A stretch of DNA of 64,000 bases. It comes from Paenibacillus sp. PAMC 26794. Lineage in GTDB: Bacteria > Bacillota > Bacilli > Paenibacillales > Paenibacillaceae. The stretch lies in NCBI RefSeq assembly GCF_000316035.1, contig NZ_ANHX01000062.1:1-64000 (forward strand). The letters are read 5' to 3'. A program made the position numbers and the translations under genes. Below are positions 17,925-27,060 of the stretch, piece by piece (position 1 is the stretch's first letter; every line of letters begins with the position of its first letter). The notes below the pieces were generated by a model. That model worked only from the letters and a program-made list of their open reading frames with translations. It did no database searches and had not been told where the DNA came from.

Positions 17925-18299
17925 CTATTTCAGGGCAATAACTTCAATCTCCACCAGTGCATCTTTCGGCAAACGAGCAACTTCTACTGCACTTCGTGCA
18001 GGGTACGGCTGTTCAAAGAACGTGCTATACACTTCATTCACAGGAACAAAATCGTTCATGTCCTTCAGGAACACTGTCGTTTTCACGATTTTATCCATAC
18101 TTGTACCTGCTGCTTCAAGAATAGCCTTCACATTGCTCAAGGACAGACGTGTCTGCTCTTGTACATCTGCACCGAATTCTCCCGTTTGAGGATTCAGGCC
18201 AAGCTGTCCGGAAGTGTAGATGAAATCGCCTGCATCAACGGCTTGACTGTATGGACCAATGGCGCCTGGCGCCTGATCGGTAGAGATTGGTTTTTTCAT
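17925..18299 (-). CDS. ridA: RidA enamine/imine deaminase
   Basis: A 124-residue RidA (YjgF/YER057c) protein, which hydrolyses reactive 2-aminoacrylate-type enamines released by PLP enzymes. Conserved elements are GPYSQAV near the N-terminus, TSGQLGLNP, and PARSAVEVARLP with the substrate-binding Arg, ending in VEIEVIA. I use the ATG at 18299, with AAGGAG nine bases upstream, rather than an ATG six codons earlier. The protein is monocistronic and of normal family length. Confidence 0.95.
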   Translation of the reverse strand: MKKPISTDQAPGAIGPYSQAVDAGDFIYTSGQLGLNPQTGEFGADVQEQTRLSLSNVKAILEAAGTSMDKIVKTTVFLKDMNDFVPVNEVYSTFFEQPYPARSAVEVARLPKDALVEIEVIALK

Positions 18300-18447
18300 G
18301 GACGAGTTCTCCTTCATGTTCGTTATCCTGCTGCCGCATGGAGTCAGGGTTCGAACTCATTTTTGTTGCCTATTATACCACGATCTACCTCAAGCGAGAA
18401 ACGCTCATCACTAGCCACATGAAGCAAACAGCTCGTTCAAAGGTTTC

Positions 18448-19128
18448 TTAGCCCCCGTCCACACCAAGGACATGAATGACTTCATTTGAATACACATGGT
18501 TTCCCTCGGCTTGCACCAGTGCAATATTTGTCATGGCCTGTGCAATGGTTGCGGCGTGGACCGCCCGGTATTTGTCCGCTCTGCCTTTCATCCAGCGATC
18601 CAGAAACTTCATGGCATAGGCAGCCATCTGCTCACCGAACCGCTTCTCGTTTCGATCTCCCAGAATTAAGGAAGGGCGGAAGATATGCAATGACGGAAAA
18701 CCGATATCGGACAATGCACCCTCCATTTCCCCTTTGGTCCGACTGTAAAAGACACGGGAACCTGCACTCGCTCCCATGGAGGAGATCACCAGCATCTGTG
18801 ATACTCCATGCTGCTTCGCAATGGTAGCTGCACGAACCGGGTAATGGTAATCCACCTGACGGAAACTCTCCTGACTGCCTGCTTTTTTGATCGTTGTACC
18901 CAAACAACAGTACAGGTCATCGATTCCATCGAATAATTGATCTTGGCTCTCCAGCTGTTCCCAGTCCACTACATGCTGTTCCAGTTTGGGATGTTGCAGC
19001 TCAAGTGGACGTCTAACCAAAACGCGAACCAGGCTGTATGCCGAGTGCTCCAGCAGATGATGAACCAGTAATCCGCCTACAAGCCCCGTGGCTCCAATCA
19101 CCATGGCTTTCCGTTCGAGACGATTCAT
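18448..19128 (-). CDS. NAD(P)-binding atypical SDR (HTATIP2-like)
   Basis: A 226-residue atypical short-chain dehydrogenase. GATGLVGG near the start binds the nucleotide, and YSRTK is the YxxxK pair. The group is related to human HTATIP2/TIP30 and to NAD(P)H-dependent epimerases. The start at 19128 places GGAGGG six bases upstream. Substrate unknown. Confidence 0.82.
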   Translation of the reverse strand: MNRLERKAMVIGATGLVGGLLVHHLLEHSAYSLVRVLVRRPLELQHPKLEQHVVDWEQLESQDQLFDGIDDLYCCLGTTIKKAGSQESFRQVDYHYPVRAATIAKQHGVSQMLVISSMGASAGSRVFYSRTKGEMEGALSDIGFPSLHIFRPSLILGDRNEKRFGEQMAAYAMKFLDRWMKGRADKYRAVHAATIAQAMTNIALVQAEGNHVYSNEVIHVLGVDGG

Positions 19129-19178
19129 ATACATCCCTCCACTTCGCCATCGTTATATTAAGTCATGCGTCATAGTTT

Positions 19179-20462
19179 CTATTTTAACAGTACACGACGT
19201 CCAAGGGTAAATGTAAGAATCAGCATTACTACACCAACCCCTACCTGAAATCCGTAGGCAGAGACCCAGGCCAATGCATCGGACCAGGTTTCCATCTTTT
19301 CATACAACCAGCCACCCATCAGCGGCCCAAGAAATGAGGTCACTCCCGTCAGAGCCGAATACACCGCGACAAACATCGGTCTTTCACTTTTGGGTGTATC
19401 TCCGATCGTAAAGTTAAATGCCAGCTGATTGAATCCACCTACACCGATCCCAAGGAAGATATGAGATAGAAATAGTGCGATCAATACGGGCATGAACGAC
19501 ATTAACCCCCACGACAGACAGGAGAGTGCAATGACTGGCAATGTCCAAAATAGGAGGGTTTTGTTGCTGAATCTGGCATTCAGATTGCCCCAGACATAGA
19601 AACCGACCATCATAACCAGCGTCTGGACTACCGTGATCAGGGATACAGTCTGATAATTAATGTTCAATAAGTCCAGCATAACATAGGAATAGAGCGGAAC
19701 AATCAAGGTCTGGATCAATAACCAGACAGCCAGGAACAGCGTTGCTTTCAGGAAAGAACGATCCTGGAACGGCTTGATGAACATCCGCCAGAAAACCTTT
19801 TCGGTAGAACGTTCAAAGGGAACGTCCGGATAGAAAAAATAGATGACTGTATTGGCAATCGCACATATCCACACCGGAATAAACAGGATTAGAAAACCCA
19901 TTTCTCCGGGGTAACGGTCCAAAACAATACCGCCTGCGAATAAGCATACGCTTCCAAGAGCATTCAGAATCGTATTTCGAATACCGAAATAGCGTCCCCT
20001 GACCTTGGCAGGTACAATGTCTCCAATCAATGAAGTCCAGATCATACCGCCGATGGTATTCGATATAAAAGCAACCGTATATACAGCAATATATACGCTT
20101 ACCCACCACTCTTTGGGAAAAATAAACGGGATCAGTCCCGTTGCACTCCATAAGATGCGATGAGTGCCCACAAATAACAGCAGCATGCGTTTTCGGCTGC
20201 GAATACGCTGCATCCAGTAAGCTGCTCCGATCTGGGCAATGTTTACGAACGTCGTAATCGCGAGCACAAAGCCGATATGTCTCGACCCGGCCCCAAGGTA
20301 CAGCAGAAACCCGGTTAAGAACGGGCCTCCCAGCAATGTCTGTAAAATAATTGCCGGTACACCCTCCCATGTTGCAATCGATAAGTTAGTGCGTTGTGTC
20401 GAACCCTTGCGCCGTGGTTTGCTATCTAACGGGGGAGGGTTAACGTTGACCGTCTTCTGTAT
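19179..20462 (-). CDS. MFS transporter with an apparent ATA start codon
   Basis: A 12-span major facilitator of 427 residues. The reading frame is open and protein-like (NLSIATWEGVPAIILQTLLG) well upstream of the first usual start, a TTG at 20336 that would cut into the first membrane segment. No ATG, GTG or TTG exists in frame before that. A perfect AAGGAG stands nine bases before an ATA codon at 20460-20462, followed by CAG AAG ACG. I infer initiation at ATA, or a former ATG mutated to ATA. The sensor kinase gene ends 82 bp upstream on the same strand. Substrate unknown. Confidence 0.75.
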   Translation of the reverse strand: MQKTVNVNPPPLDSKPRRKGSTQRTNLSIATWEGVPAIILQTLLGGPFLTGFLLYLGAGSRHIGFVLAITTFVNIAQIGAAYWMQRIRSRKRMLLLFVGTHRILWSATGLIPFIFPKEWWVSVYIAVYTVAFISNTIGGMIWTSLIGDIVPAKVRGRYFGIRNTILNALGSVCLFAGGIVLDRYPGEMGFLILFIPVWICAIANTVIYFFYPDVPFERSTEKVFWRMFIKPFQDRSFLKATLFLAVWLLIQTLIVPLYSYVMLDLLNINYQTVSLITVVQTLVMMVGFYVWGNLNARFSNKTLLFWTLPVIALSCLSWGLMSFMPVLIALFLSHIFLGIGVGGFNQLAFNFTIGDTPKSERPMFVAVYSALTGVTSFLGPLMGGWLYEKMETWSDALAWVSAYGFQVGVGVVMLILTFTLGRRVLLK

Positions 20463-20544
20463 GGGGATACACTCCTTAGACCGGGTTTCGAATGCCGGCC
20501 GATGCTAGTTGTCATCCCAAATTGTACTCACGGCGCGAAGGTTG

Positions 20545-21960
20545 TCAACTCATTTTTTCCCGGTTCAACGGGAGATAGAGATGGAAGGTGCTTCCTTTAC
20601 CTTCAGTGCTCTCAAGTTCAATCGATCCCCCCAGTAATCTCGCTAAATCCCGACTGATCGACAGGCCTAGTCCGGTACCGCCAAATTTTCGACTAATCGA
20701 CCCGTCAGCCTGCTGAAATGCTTCAAATATGGAATGATGCTTGTCCTCAGAAATGCCAATGCCTGTGTCCTGAACGGAGAAAATAAGCCATCGATTCTGA
20801 ATACCTGCATTCTTAGTCTGCTTGGTGCTTACGGTCAGCGTGACCTTCCCCCGGTGAGTGAACTTGATGGCATTGGACATCAGATTCCGCAAAATCTGTT
20901 GAACCCGCTGGGGATCAGACCAGAGCGTCTCGGGCAGTCCCTGTTTTTTGTCCAGAACCAACTGAATTCCCTTTTTCTCAGCACCGAGCTGAAAGTGGCT
21001 CATGGCATCTTCTGTAAGTTGTGCGACACTGATATCCTCCAGTACAATATCCAGCCGCCCCGCTTCTACTTTGGAGAGATCCAGAATATCGTTAATGAGC
21101 GTGAGCAGTTCCTGCCCGGAGTGGTCGATCATATTGGCAAAACGTACAATATCCTCCTGATCCATCGTGTCAGCGTTCTCGCTGATCATCTGGGCAAAGT
21201 TAATGACACTGTTCAGTGGTGTACGCAGTTCATGGGACATATTGGCGAGAAATTCGGATTTGTACTGTGAGGCAATCATCAATTGTTTCGCTCGATCCTC
21301 CAGTACAATCTGGGCTTTCTGTAACTCTTCCTTTTGCACAGACAATAGCCGGTTTGTACTCTGGATCAGCAAAATTCGATTCTGTTCATTCTGAAAATCA
21401 CGTAAAATAAATGCAAAAATAAGGCTTAATAGAATGCCTGTAGGGAGTGTATAAGGCATAATATGTGAAAAAAAGTATGTAGCCGGGATCACGCCAACGA
21501 TAGCAATGTTTACACTATTGACCACATTGACGATAACTGTAACAAGGATTCCTTTAATAATCAGCCTGTAGTTGCTGCGTCTCATCCATATATTCAGACC
21601 TGCACATATCACGCCCAAAATAGACATGTTAAGTACTGCCGCCAATGTAGCATCCGTGATGCCAAAAGTCAGCCTCGACAGCCCAATTCCAATACCCACG
21701 ATAATTACGCTATAGGGTTGTCTATACGTTAGAACAGCAACAATTAAAGGAACATATCGAAGATCAAAGACCACTTCATCGGTGAGTTGAAACCCAAAAA
21801 CCGTACTGATCCAACCTGCAAAAATAAGGACAAGCACGGAACTGATCTGTTTCACTCGGGAAGAGGTACGTATTACGACATATTTATAGAACACACTAGC
21901 AAGATATGCAATGGTAATAAGCATCCCCATATTCAATACGAACATTTTTGAAAATTGCAT
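20545..21960 (-). CDS. Membrane sensor histidine kinase (orphan)
   Basis: A 471-residue kinase. Residues about 1-195 hold five to six membrane spans of the 5TM sensor type. A coiled linker follows, then the kinase core with the phospho-acceptor in NMSHELRTPLNSVINF. The N box is NLMSNAIKFTHRG, and the G boxes are DTGIGI and FGGTGLGLSIS. All catalytic motifs are intact. No response regulator adjoins it. The MFS gene follows 82 bp downstream and may be co-transcribed. Confidence 0.9.
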   Translation of the reverse strand: MQFSKMFVLNMGMLITIAYLASVFYKYVVIRTSSRVKQISSVLVLIFAGWISTVFGFQLTDEVVFDLRYVPLIVAVLTYRQPYSVIIVGIGIGLSRLTFGITDATLAAVLNMSILGVICAGLNIWMRRSNYRLIIKGILVTVIVNVVNSVNIAIVGVIPATYFFSHIMPYTLPTGILLSLIFAFILRDFQNEQNRILLIQSTNRLLSVQKEELQKAQIVLEDRAKQLMIASQYKSEFLANMSHELRTPLNSVINFAQMISENADTMDQEDIVRFANMIDHSGQELLTLINDILDLSKVEAGRLDIVLEDISVAQLTEDAMSHFQLGAEKKGIQLVLDKKQGLPETLWSDPQRVQQILRNLMSNAIKFTHRGKVTLTVSTKQTKNAGIQNRWLIFSVQDTGIGISEDKHHSIFEAFQQADGSISRKFGGTGLGLSISRDLARLLGGSIELESTEGKGSTFHLYLPLNREKMS

Positions 21961-22171
21961 TCACTCACTCCTGTTGTACCGACTTTACTGGCCAAATTGC
22001 CTTCGTCCGTATGTGTCTCTATCATATCATGCCCATTGAAGCTTCGGCATTCCTTCTTCGTCAAAAAAATACACAAAAATACACAAATCAGGATTCAATT
22101 TGTGCGCTGGTCGTAGTAGAATATATTGTTGTTTAAATTTAAACTACTATATAAATTGAACTAAAGAATAA

Positions 22172-22320
22172 TTACACTTGCCACTCCGATGACAGAACAA
22201 CCTTCTGATCGCTGTTATCCCCAGATTTTTTCGATTCCCTTTTCTGAAAGGGAAAATCCGTGGATAAAGGCGAACGCTCCGCTTCTTCAGGTTATTTCTG
22301 TCCTCTCCGTTCTCGTGTAA
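22172..22320 (+). repeat. Dispersed intergenic repeat, family B, near-full copy
   Basis: About 150 bp in the gap between the kinase and the PAP2 gene. It matches, in reverse orientation, the stretch 33617-33808. Shared blocks in order are GATGACAGAACAACCTTC, GATCGCTGTTATCCCC, GATTTTTTCGATTCCC, GGGAAAATCCG, GATAAAGGCGAA, GCTCCGCTTCTTCAG and TTCTGTCCTCT. It has no coding potential. The rest of the 440-bp gap shows nothing else that I can name. Confidence 0.75.
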
Positions 22321-22399
22321 ATGAATGTATAGTGCAACTTATATAGTTATTTGCTGGGGTCATGTTCGTCGGAACATGAATGAAAGGAGAAAAAATGTT

Positions 22400-23053
22400 G
22401 TGCAATTGTTAAAAAGCAAATCCTATTGGCTGTCACTGAGTTTAATGCTGTCTTTGGCCGTCATGGGGCTCTTCTATGATATTCTTAATAGTCCAGAACG
22501 CGGGTTCGTAGTACTTGATTCCCCGCTCGACCGGATTATTCCCTATGTACCCGCTATGTCCATTCCATATTTGGGTTGGTACCCGTTTGTATTCGGTGTG
22601 CTCGCTTACCTGTGTGCCAAGGATCGACTGACGTATTACCGTGTCTTGTTATCCATGAATATCTGTGTCTGGATATGTTATCTCATCTACTTCAACTTTC
22701 AGACCATGGTACCGCGCCCGGAACTGACGGGTACAGGCCTGGGAGCATCTGTTCTTGGATGGCTCTACAGCCAGGATCGCCCTTATAATTGTTTCCCAAG
22801 TATTCATTCTCTTCACTCTTATCTGGTTATGCGTGCCGTTCTCTCAATTCCAAGCATTCGCAAACCCGTCAAGCTGTTGGTGGTTGCCGGGGCAGCAACC
22901 ATTATAGTATCCACGCTAATGATCAAACAACATGTGATCTATGACGCCTTGGGTGCAGTCATACTCGGCGAATGCGTTCTCACCATCATAACAGGCCTCG
23001 CTCTACACCGGAGACGCAGAAAAGAATCGAAGTGGACAGAGGGGATCAATTGA
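22400..23053 (+). CDS. PAP2-superfamily membrane phosphatase
   Basis: A membrane protein of about 217 residues with six spans and the phosphatidic-acid phosphatase type 2 signature. The motifs are VPRP, then NCFPSIHSLHS with the catalytic His, then IKQHVIYDALG with the second His and Asp. It resembles the inositol-phosphorylceramide-synthase-like branch. The GTG at 22400 is chosen because AGGAG lies ten bases before it; an ATG at 22376 with a weak ribosome site would add eight residues. It ends four bases from the stop of the convergent HD-GYP gene. Confidence 0.82.
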   Translation: MQLLKSKSYWLSLSLMLSLAVMGLFYDILNSPERGFVVLDSPLDRIIPYVPAMSIPYLGWYPFVFGVLAYLCAKDRLTYYRVLLSMNICVWICYLIYFNFQTMVPRPELTGTGLGASVLGWLYSQDRPYNCFPSIHSLHSYLVMRAVLSIPSIRKPVKLLVVAGAATIIVSTLMIKQHVIYDALGAVILGECVLTIITGLALHRRRRKESKWTEGIN

Positions 23054-23057
23054 ACCC

Positions 23058-24569
23058 TCACTTCGATCGTTTCTGAAGATGCTGTTGTCGTCTCCATTCA
23101 TCAATAAACAAACCTGCAAAATAGGGGTCCCATTGGGTCCCTTTTCCTTCTTCCAAAATCATTAGCGCTTTCTCGTGACTCATCCCATTCCGATAGGGTC
23201 GATCCGACGTCATGGCATCAAAGGCATCCGCTACCGCAATGATGCGGCCAAAAAGGGGAATATCATCACCAGCCATCCCATCCGGGTATCCTTTGCCATC
23301 ATATCTCTCATGGTGAGATCGTACACCTGGCAGAAAATCGGCCATGGCATCAATAGGCTCTATCTGTAACAAAATACTCTCTCCCTGCACGGGATGTGTA
23401 CGAATAATCGCGAATTCCTCATCGCTTAGTTTGCCATCCTTCAGCAGTACCTCATCAGGTATGCCGATTTTCCCGATATCATGAAGCAGGGCTGATTTGT
23501 ACAATAAATCCGCCTGTTCCTCATTCATTCCGCTCAGCTTACCAATCATCAGCGAATACTCTGCCACACGCATGGAATGTCCTGCCGTGTACTTATCTCG
23601 GGCGTCCAAAGCAGCAGCCAGTGTAGAAAAATAACTTTGCAACAGCTGTCGATTGCGTTCCTGTCTCATCTCCAGCCGATTAATCATCATATTAAAGCCG
23701 GAGATCAGTGCCGAAAACTCATCCGCATATAGATCCGGAGCTCGTCTGCCAAGATCTCCCCCCTGAATTCGGTTCATCTCATGCGTCAGTTCAGCAACTG
23801 GATCACGAACATCACGAATCAACAGCCAGCTTCCCACCAGCGCAAACCCCGCGCCCAGAACAACGATGAGAAGTCCCCACAGTATGTACTCTTTCGCAAA
23901 TTCACTGTCCATATACTGAAGTCGGATATATGTAGCCAGGAAAAATAGAAATAGAGGAAATAAGCCAATCAGTGCCGTACTTAGCTGAAATTTACGCTGG
24001 ATCGATACCAGGATGCGCCCTCCCAGTGAAGGTTCCATCCCGTATTGGACTTTGCCTCGTTGTCGAATCTCAAGTAACAGGGGTCTAATCGCCCGCACCG
24101 TTAGGTAATACTCTATCAGCGCATGCATGATGGCAATCAGAAAGGCACACGCAGCGGCCACGACAGTATAGAAGTAAGGAAATTCAAGCCACCCTGTGGA
24201 TATCATCCATATTGTTAATCCGGCTGCCGGAAGTGAGAAACCAAGCATGTGTGGACCCATGATCCGATATATGGTCTGTCCCGGGAAACGATGAATTTTC
24301 TCATACATGTAGTTCAATTCGTCTCTCTCGTGATGCTCGGAAGTGAAAAATTGTCTTATGGGGCCAAGCTGTACCCACAGCGTAATTAATTCTGCAACCA
24401 GCATGAACAAGAGTGAAATCAGTACAATGAAGATGAGTCGAACAAATTGAATATTGGGTATTTGCAGAGTAGATACCATAACTACTGTACCGACAACAAA
24501 AACAGCTGCCAGTGAACCGATCAGATAATTGCGTATCAGGCGAAAGATAAATGAACGGTATGCTTCCAA
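23058..24569 (-). CDS. HD-GYP domain c-di-GMP phosphodiesterase with HAMP
   Basis: A 503-residue membrane protein. The N-terminal half has several hydrophobic spans and ends in a HAMP-like linker (about 255-310). The C-terminal HD-GYP domain has LLHDIGKIGIPDEVL, then RTHPVQGE, then RSHHERYDGKGYPDGMAGDDIP. The GYP motif is intact, so hydrolysis of cyclic di-GMP is likely. The gene is single, with a 190-bp gap before the anti-sigma terminator. Confidence 0.9.
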   Translation of the reverse strand: MEAYRSFIFRLIRNYLIGSLAAVFVVGTVVMVSTLQIPNIQFVRLIFIVLISLLFMLVAELITLWVQLGPIRQFFTSEHHERDELNYMYEKIHRFPGQTIYRIMGPHMLGFSLPAAGLTIWMISTGWLEFPYFYTVVAAACAFLIAIMHALIEYYLTVRAIRPLLLEIRQRGKVQYGMEPSLGGRILVSIQRKFQLSTALIGLFPLFLFFLATYIRLQYMDSEFAKEYILWGLLIVVLGAGFALVGSWLLIRDVRDPVAELTHEMNRIQGGDLGRRAPDLYADEFSALISGFNMMINRLEMRQERNRQLLQSYFSTLAAALDARDKYTAGHSMRVAEYSLMIGKLSGMNEEQADLLYKSALLHDIGKIGIPDEVLLKDGKLSDEEFAIIRTHPVQGESILLQIEPIDAMADFLPGVRSHHERYDGKGYPDGMAGDDIPLFGRIIAVADAFDAMTSDRPYRNGMSHEKALMILEEGKGTQWDPYFAGLFIDEWRRQQHLQKRSK

Positions 24570-24707
24570 CTGAACCCCTCACTCTCTATGTGCAACCAGT
24601 TCTCCCTTGAGATACAGGGAGATTAAGGGTATTGCCTTCTATTTGTTTATCGGTTGCTCCGACTAAAAAAATTAATAAAATCCAATGGATGGGCATCAGA
24701 ACTGGAA

Positions 24708-24743
24708 AACACAAAAAGGCTGCTCCACAACGGAGCAGCCTTT
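24708..24743 (-). terminator. Terminator of the sigma/anti-sigma operon
   Basis: AAAGGCTGCTCC pairs with GGAGCAGCCTTT around a five-base loop. On the minus strand it is followed by TTGTGTTTT. It lies 18 bp after the anti-sigma stop. Confidence 0.88.
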
Positions 24744-24760
24744 GGTGTTATGTCCTATAT

Positions 24761-25741
24761 TTATCCTTTAATCTTGGCAGCCAGAATCATCGTACCGCGC
24801 GGCTCATCTCCCATTGCATCCGGTTCAAGCGTGATGGCAACCGTATCATAGTCGTTGGCCGAATCCAATGTGTAATATACCGCTCCCGTTCCGTCACGAC
24901 TAAGGAAAGTACCCGCATTCTGAGGGGTATCTCCTTTGATCAACCAGACCTGAAAAGCCTCGTTGCCTTCCAGGTTCGGCAGGTTCTCAGCCTGCACAAC
25001 CAGATGGGTGCCTTTGCTGTCAATAACGATGGTTGCGAGACCCTGAGCTACAATGTCCTGCGTTGCAGGATTCAGCTTCACTGCCTCGCCAGTCTGCATG
25101 CCCTGTGCAGGCTTCAGAGCTGATGCCAGCTGCTCTTGCAGCTGTGCATTCTGCGCCTGTGCCTGCACCAGTTGCTCTTGCGTAGCGGACGAGCCCGCCG
25201 CTTGCTGCGTCAGCGAGTCGATCTTGCTCTGCAGCTGCGCCGTGTACACGCCCAGTAACAGTGCCGCAGCCGCAAGGCCGGCACTGGCTATGCGCCAGGC
25301 GCTGCTGCTGCGCGCACGCGCGCGCGCTTGTGGCTGCCATGGCTGTGCCTGGGCAGCCTCTTCCACCCGGGCCGCAGGCACCGCCGTTACCGGCGGCAAG
25401 CCTGGCCCGGGCTGCGCCGCACGTTCGTGCTGCGGCGCAAGGTCCTCCTGAAGCACCACGGGTGCTTCAGGCTCTGCAGGAGCCGCCGGCTTCGCCTCGG
25501 CGCTCTCCTGCCCATGTCCGAGCACGTTGCCCAGCACACGTGCTCGCATGCCTGGCGGCGGTGCTACAGGTTCCGCCGCAAGTGGCAGGAAGCCAGTCAC
25601 TTCCTGCAATTCCCTCACCTCCTGGCGACAAGGTTCGCAAGTTGCCATATGCGCTTCAAACGCCGCCACTTCCTCTGCTTCCAGTCCGCCCAGCACATAC
25701 ATCGGTGCCAGATCAGACCACTCCTCATGTCGTTCTATCAT
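24761..25741 (-). CDS. Anti-sigma factor, RskA family
   Basis: A 326-residue membrane-anchored anti-sigma factor. The N-terminal zinc-binding anti-sigma domain has the HMATCEPC pattern (about 31-38). A very alanine- and proline-rich linker (about 60-140) follows, then one membrane span (about 150-167), a coiled segment and the extracellular RskA C-terminal domain (about 215-326). It overlaps the sigma gene by four bases, so they are coupled, and it should hold the ECF sigma factor inactive. The linker DNA is far richer in GC than the flanks and includes an alternating C-G tract near 25310-25327. Confidence 0.9.
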   Translation of the reverse strand: MIERHEEWSDLAPMYVLGGLEAEEVAAFEAHMATCEPCRQEVRELQEVTGFLPLAAEPVAPPPGMRARVLGNVLGHGQESAEAKPAAPAEPEAPVVLQEDLAPQHERAAQPGPGLPPVTAVPAARVEEAAQAQPWQPQARARARSSSAWRIASAGLAAAALLLGVYTAQLQSKIDSLTQQAAGSSATQEQLVQAQAQNAQLQEQLASALKPAQGMQTGEAVKLNPATQDIVAQGLATIVIDSKGTHLVVQAENLPNLEGNEAFQVWLIKGDTPQNAGTFLSRDGTGAVYYTLDSANDYDTVAITLEPDAMGDEPRGTMILAAKIKG

Positions 25742-26334
25742 GGATGTATGCCCTCCCTTCCCGCGTCCGGATGCAATTCAGCATCGGCCAGCAACTTTTG
25801 GAGCTGTCGCATGGCAAGCCTGACACGGCTCTTTACGGTACCCAGCGGAATCCCGAATCGGCTGGATACTTCCTGCTGGGTTAATCCCGCATAATAAATC
25901 GATTCTATAACTTGTTGCTGATCACCGTTCAATTGGGACAACGCCTCTTTAATCCGGGTACCTTCCCATTTTCGCTGCACTTCTTCTTCCGTGTTCGTAT
26001 GCTCATCGGCATAGGCCACCAGTGTCTCGTGTTCAACTGAAGTAACCGCTGCCCCTTTTGATTTCCGCCTCAGCATGTCCACTGCAATGTTACGCGTAAT
26101 CGCAAACATCCATGTGGTCAGCTTCCCCTGTGAGGCATCGTAACGTTCAGCATTATTCCAGACCCGCATAAAAAGTTCCTGAACGGCCTCTTCTGCCGTC
26201 ATGGGATCACCAACGATCCGATAGGCAAAAGAATACACAGCTCGCTCATAACGGTCATATAAAAGCTCCAGTGCGGAGGCATCACGTTCCGCGATCTGCC
26301 GCATTAACCTGCTGTCCTCCATCGATTCAGTCAT
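25738..26334 (-). CDS. ECF-family RNA polymerase sigma factor
   Basis: A 198-residue group 4 sigma factor. Region 2 is seen at about 25-90 (LYDRYERAVYSFAYRIVG and AEEAVQELFMRVW). Region 4 lies at about 125-180 with the helix-turn-helix GLTQQEVSSRFGIPLGTVKS. The start at 26334 has AAAGGGG nine bases upstream; the frame continues for 36 unlikely codons before it. It overlaps the RskA-type anti-sigma gene, so signal-dependent release is the expected control. A TATAAT box about 30 bases upstream suggests at least one sigma-A promoter. The regulon is unknown. Confidence 0.92.
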   Translation of the reverse strand: MTESMEDSRLMRQIAERDASALELLYDRYERAVYSFAYRIVGDPMTAEEAVQELFMRVWNNAERYDASQGKLTTWMFAITRNIAVDMLRRKSKGAAVTSVEHETLVAYADEHTNTEEEVQRKWEGTRIKEALSQLNGDQQQVIESIYYAGLTQQEVSSRFGIPLGTVKSRVRLAMRQLQKLLADAELHPDAGREGIHP

Positions 26335-26511
26335 GCGAGGGCCCCTTTCTGTTTCTTCCCTCTTATTATAACCTACGCAGAATCTTTTGAAGAGGATTAC
26401 CCCTATGAAGAAATATTTTGAAAATATTTCTGTATCTTTCAAACTAACCTTTCACTTTTTAACATACAAACAGTCCGAATACATGTTGCTTTGGTCGCGC
26501 TTTCCTTTTTA

Positions 26512-26540
26512 TTGCAGAAAAATACAACCTGTGGTATACT
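26512..26540 (+). promoter_or_regulatory. Strong sigma-A promoter without a downstream gene
   Basis: TTGCAG (26512-26517) and TATACT (26535-26540) are separated by exactly 17 bases, with a TG two bases before the -10. No credible reading frame follows on this strand for over 2 kb. The promoter diverges from the ECF sigma gene. Confidence 0.6.
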
Positions 26541-26546
26541 ATAAAA

Positions 26547-26840
26547 GTTGTATTAAACAACCTCATATGATTTCTGTCTTCTTTAAACCCCGGAATATTT
26601 TCTTCATGCTGCGACCGCAGCAAACTTTAAGCACAATTAACCTATGAAGATTGAAGAACCTGAATCACAATAACCCGGTAGTACAGAGTTTCACAAGATG
26701 TTCCCATTCACACTGGCGCGGTCATCGGAGCCGCAAGGACAAAAGAGAGGTAGGGCTTTTGTTGTTTTGGATATCACTTATTCTTGAGAAGATTGAAAAC
26801 ATACACAAAGCACCCGGAATTGGGTTCCGGGTGTTTATCC
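26547..26840 (+). ncRNA. Candidate small RNA of about 290 nt
   Basis: It starts at the promoter at 26512-26540 and ends at a hairpin where CACCCGGAA pairs with TTCCGGGTG (26811-26833), followed by TTTATCC. Frames inside lack ribosome sites and look random. GACCGC near 26612 can pair with GCGGTC near 26720, which suggests a long-range fold. It does not match the signal recognition particle RNA, tmRNA or the riboswitch cores I know. The short T run makes the terminator only fair. Confidence 0.4.
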
Positions 26841-27060
26841 ATGTCTACATATCCAATTTAGCAACATCTACAGACAATCGCCGCCCCCACCAATGAGAAA
26901 AGTCTTCCTTTCACTTATCAGACTAACCAGATAAATTCGGCTCTGCTTTTAAAACTTTTCCGTTCTCCCACTGACTGCACTCCTGAATACGTACTTCCTT
27001 ACTTCTCCAATTGTGCAAATAACCCCGGCTCTTAAAGCAAATGTTTACGCTCGCCAGACG

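Noticed and set aside
25053..25894. Several long plus-strand frames opposite the anti-sigma gene
   Set aside because: They are a by-product of high GC in the Ala/Pro-rich linker; no ribosome sites, and the minus-strand gene is well supported.
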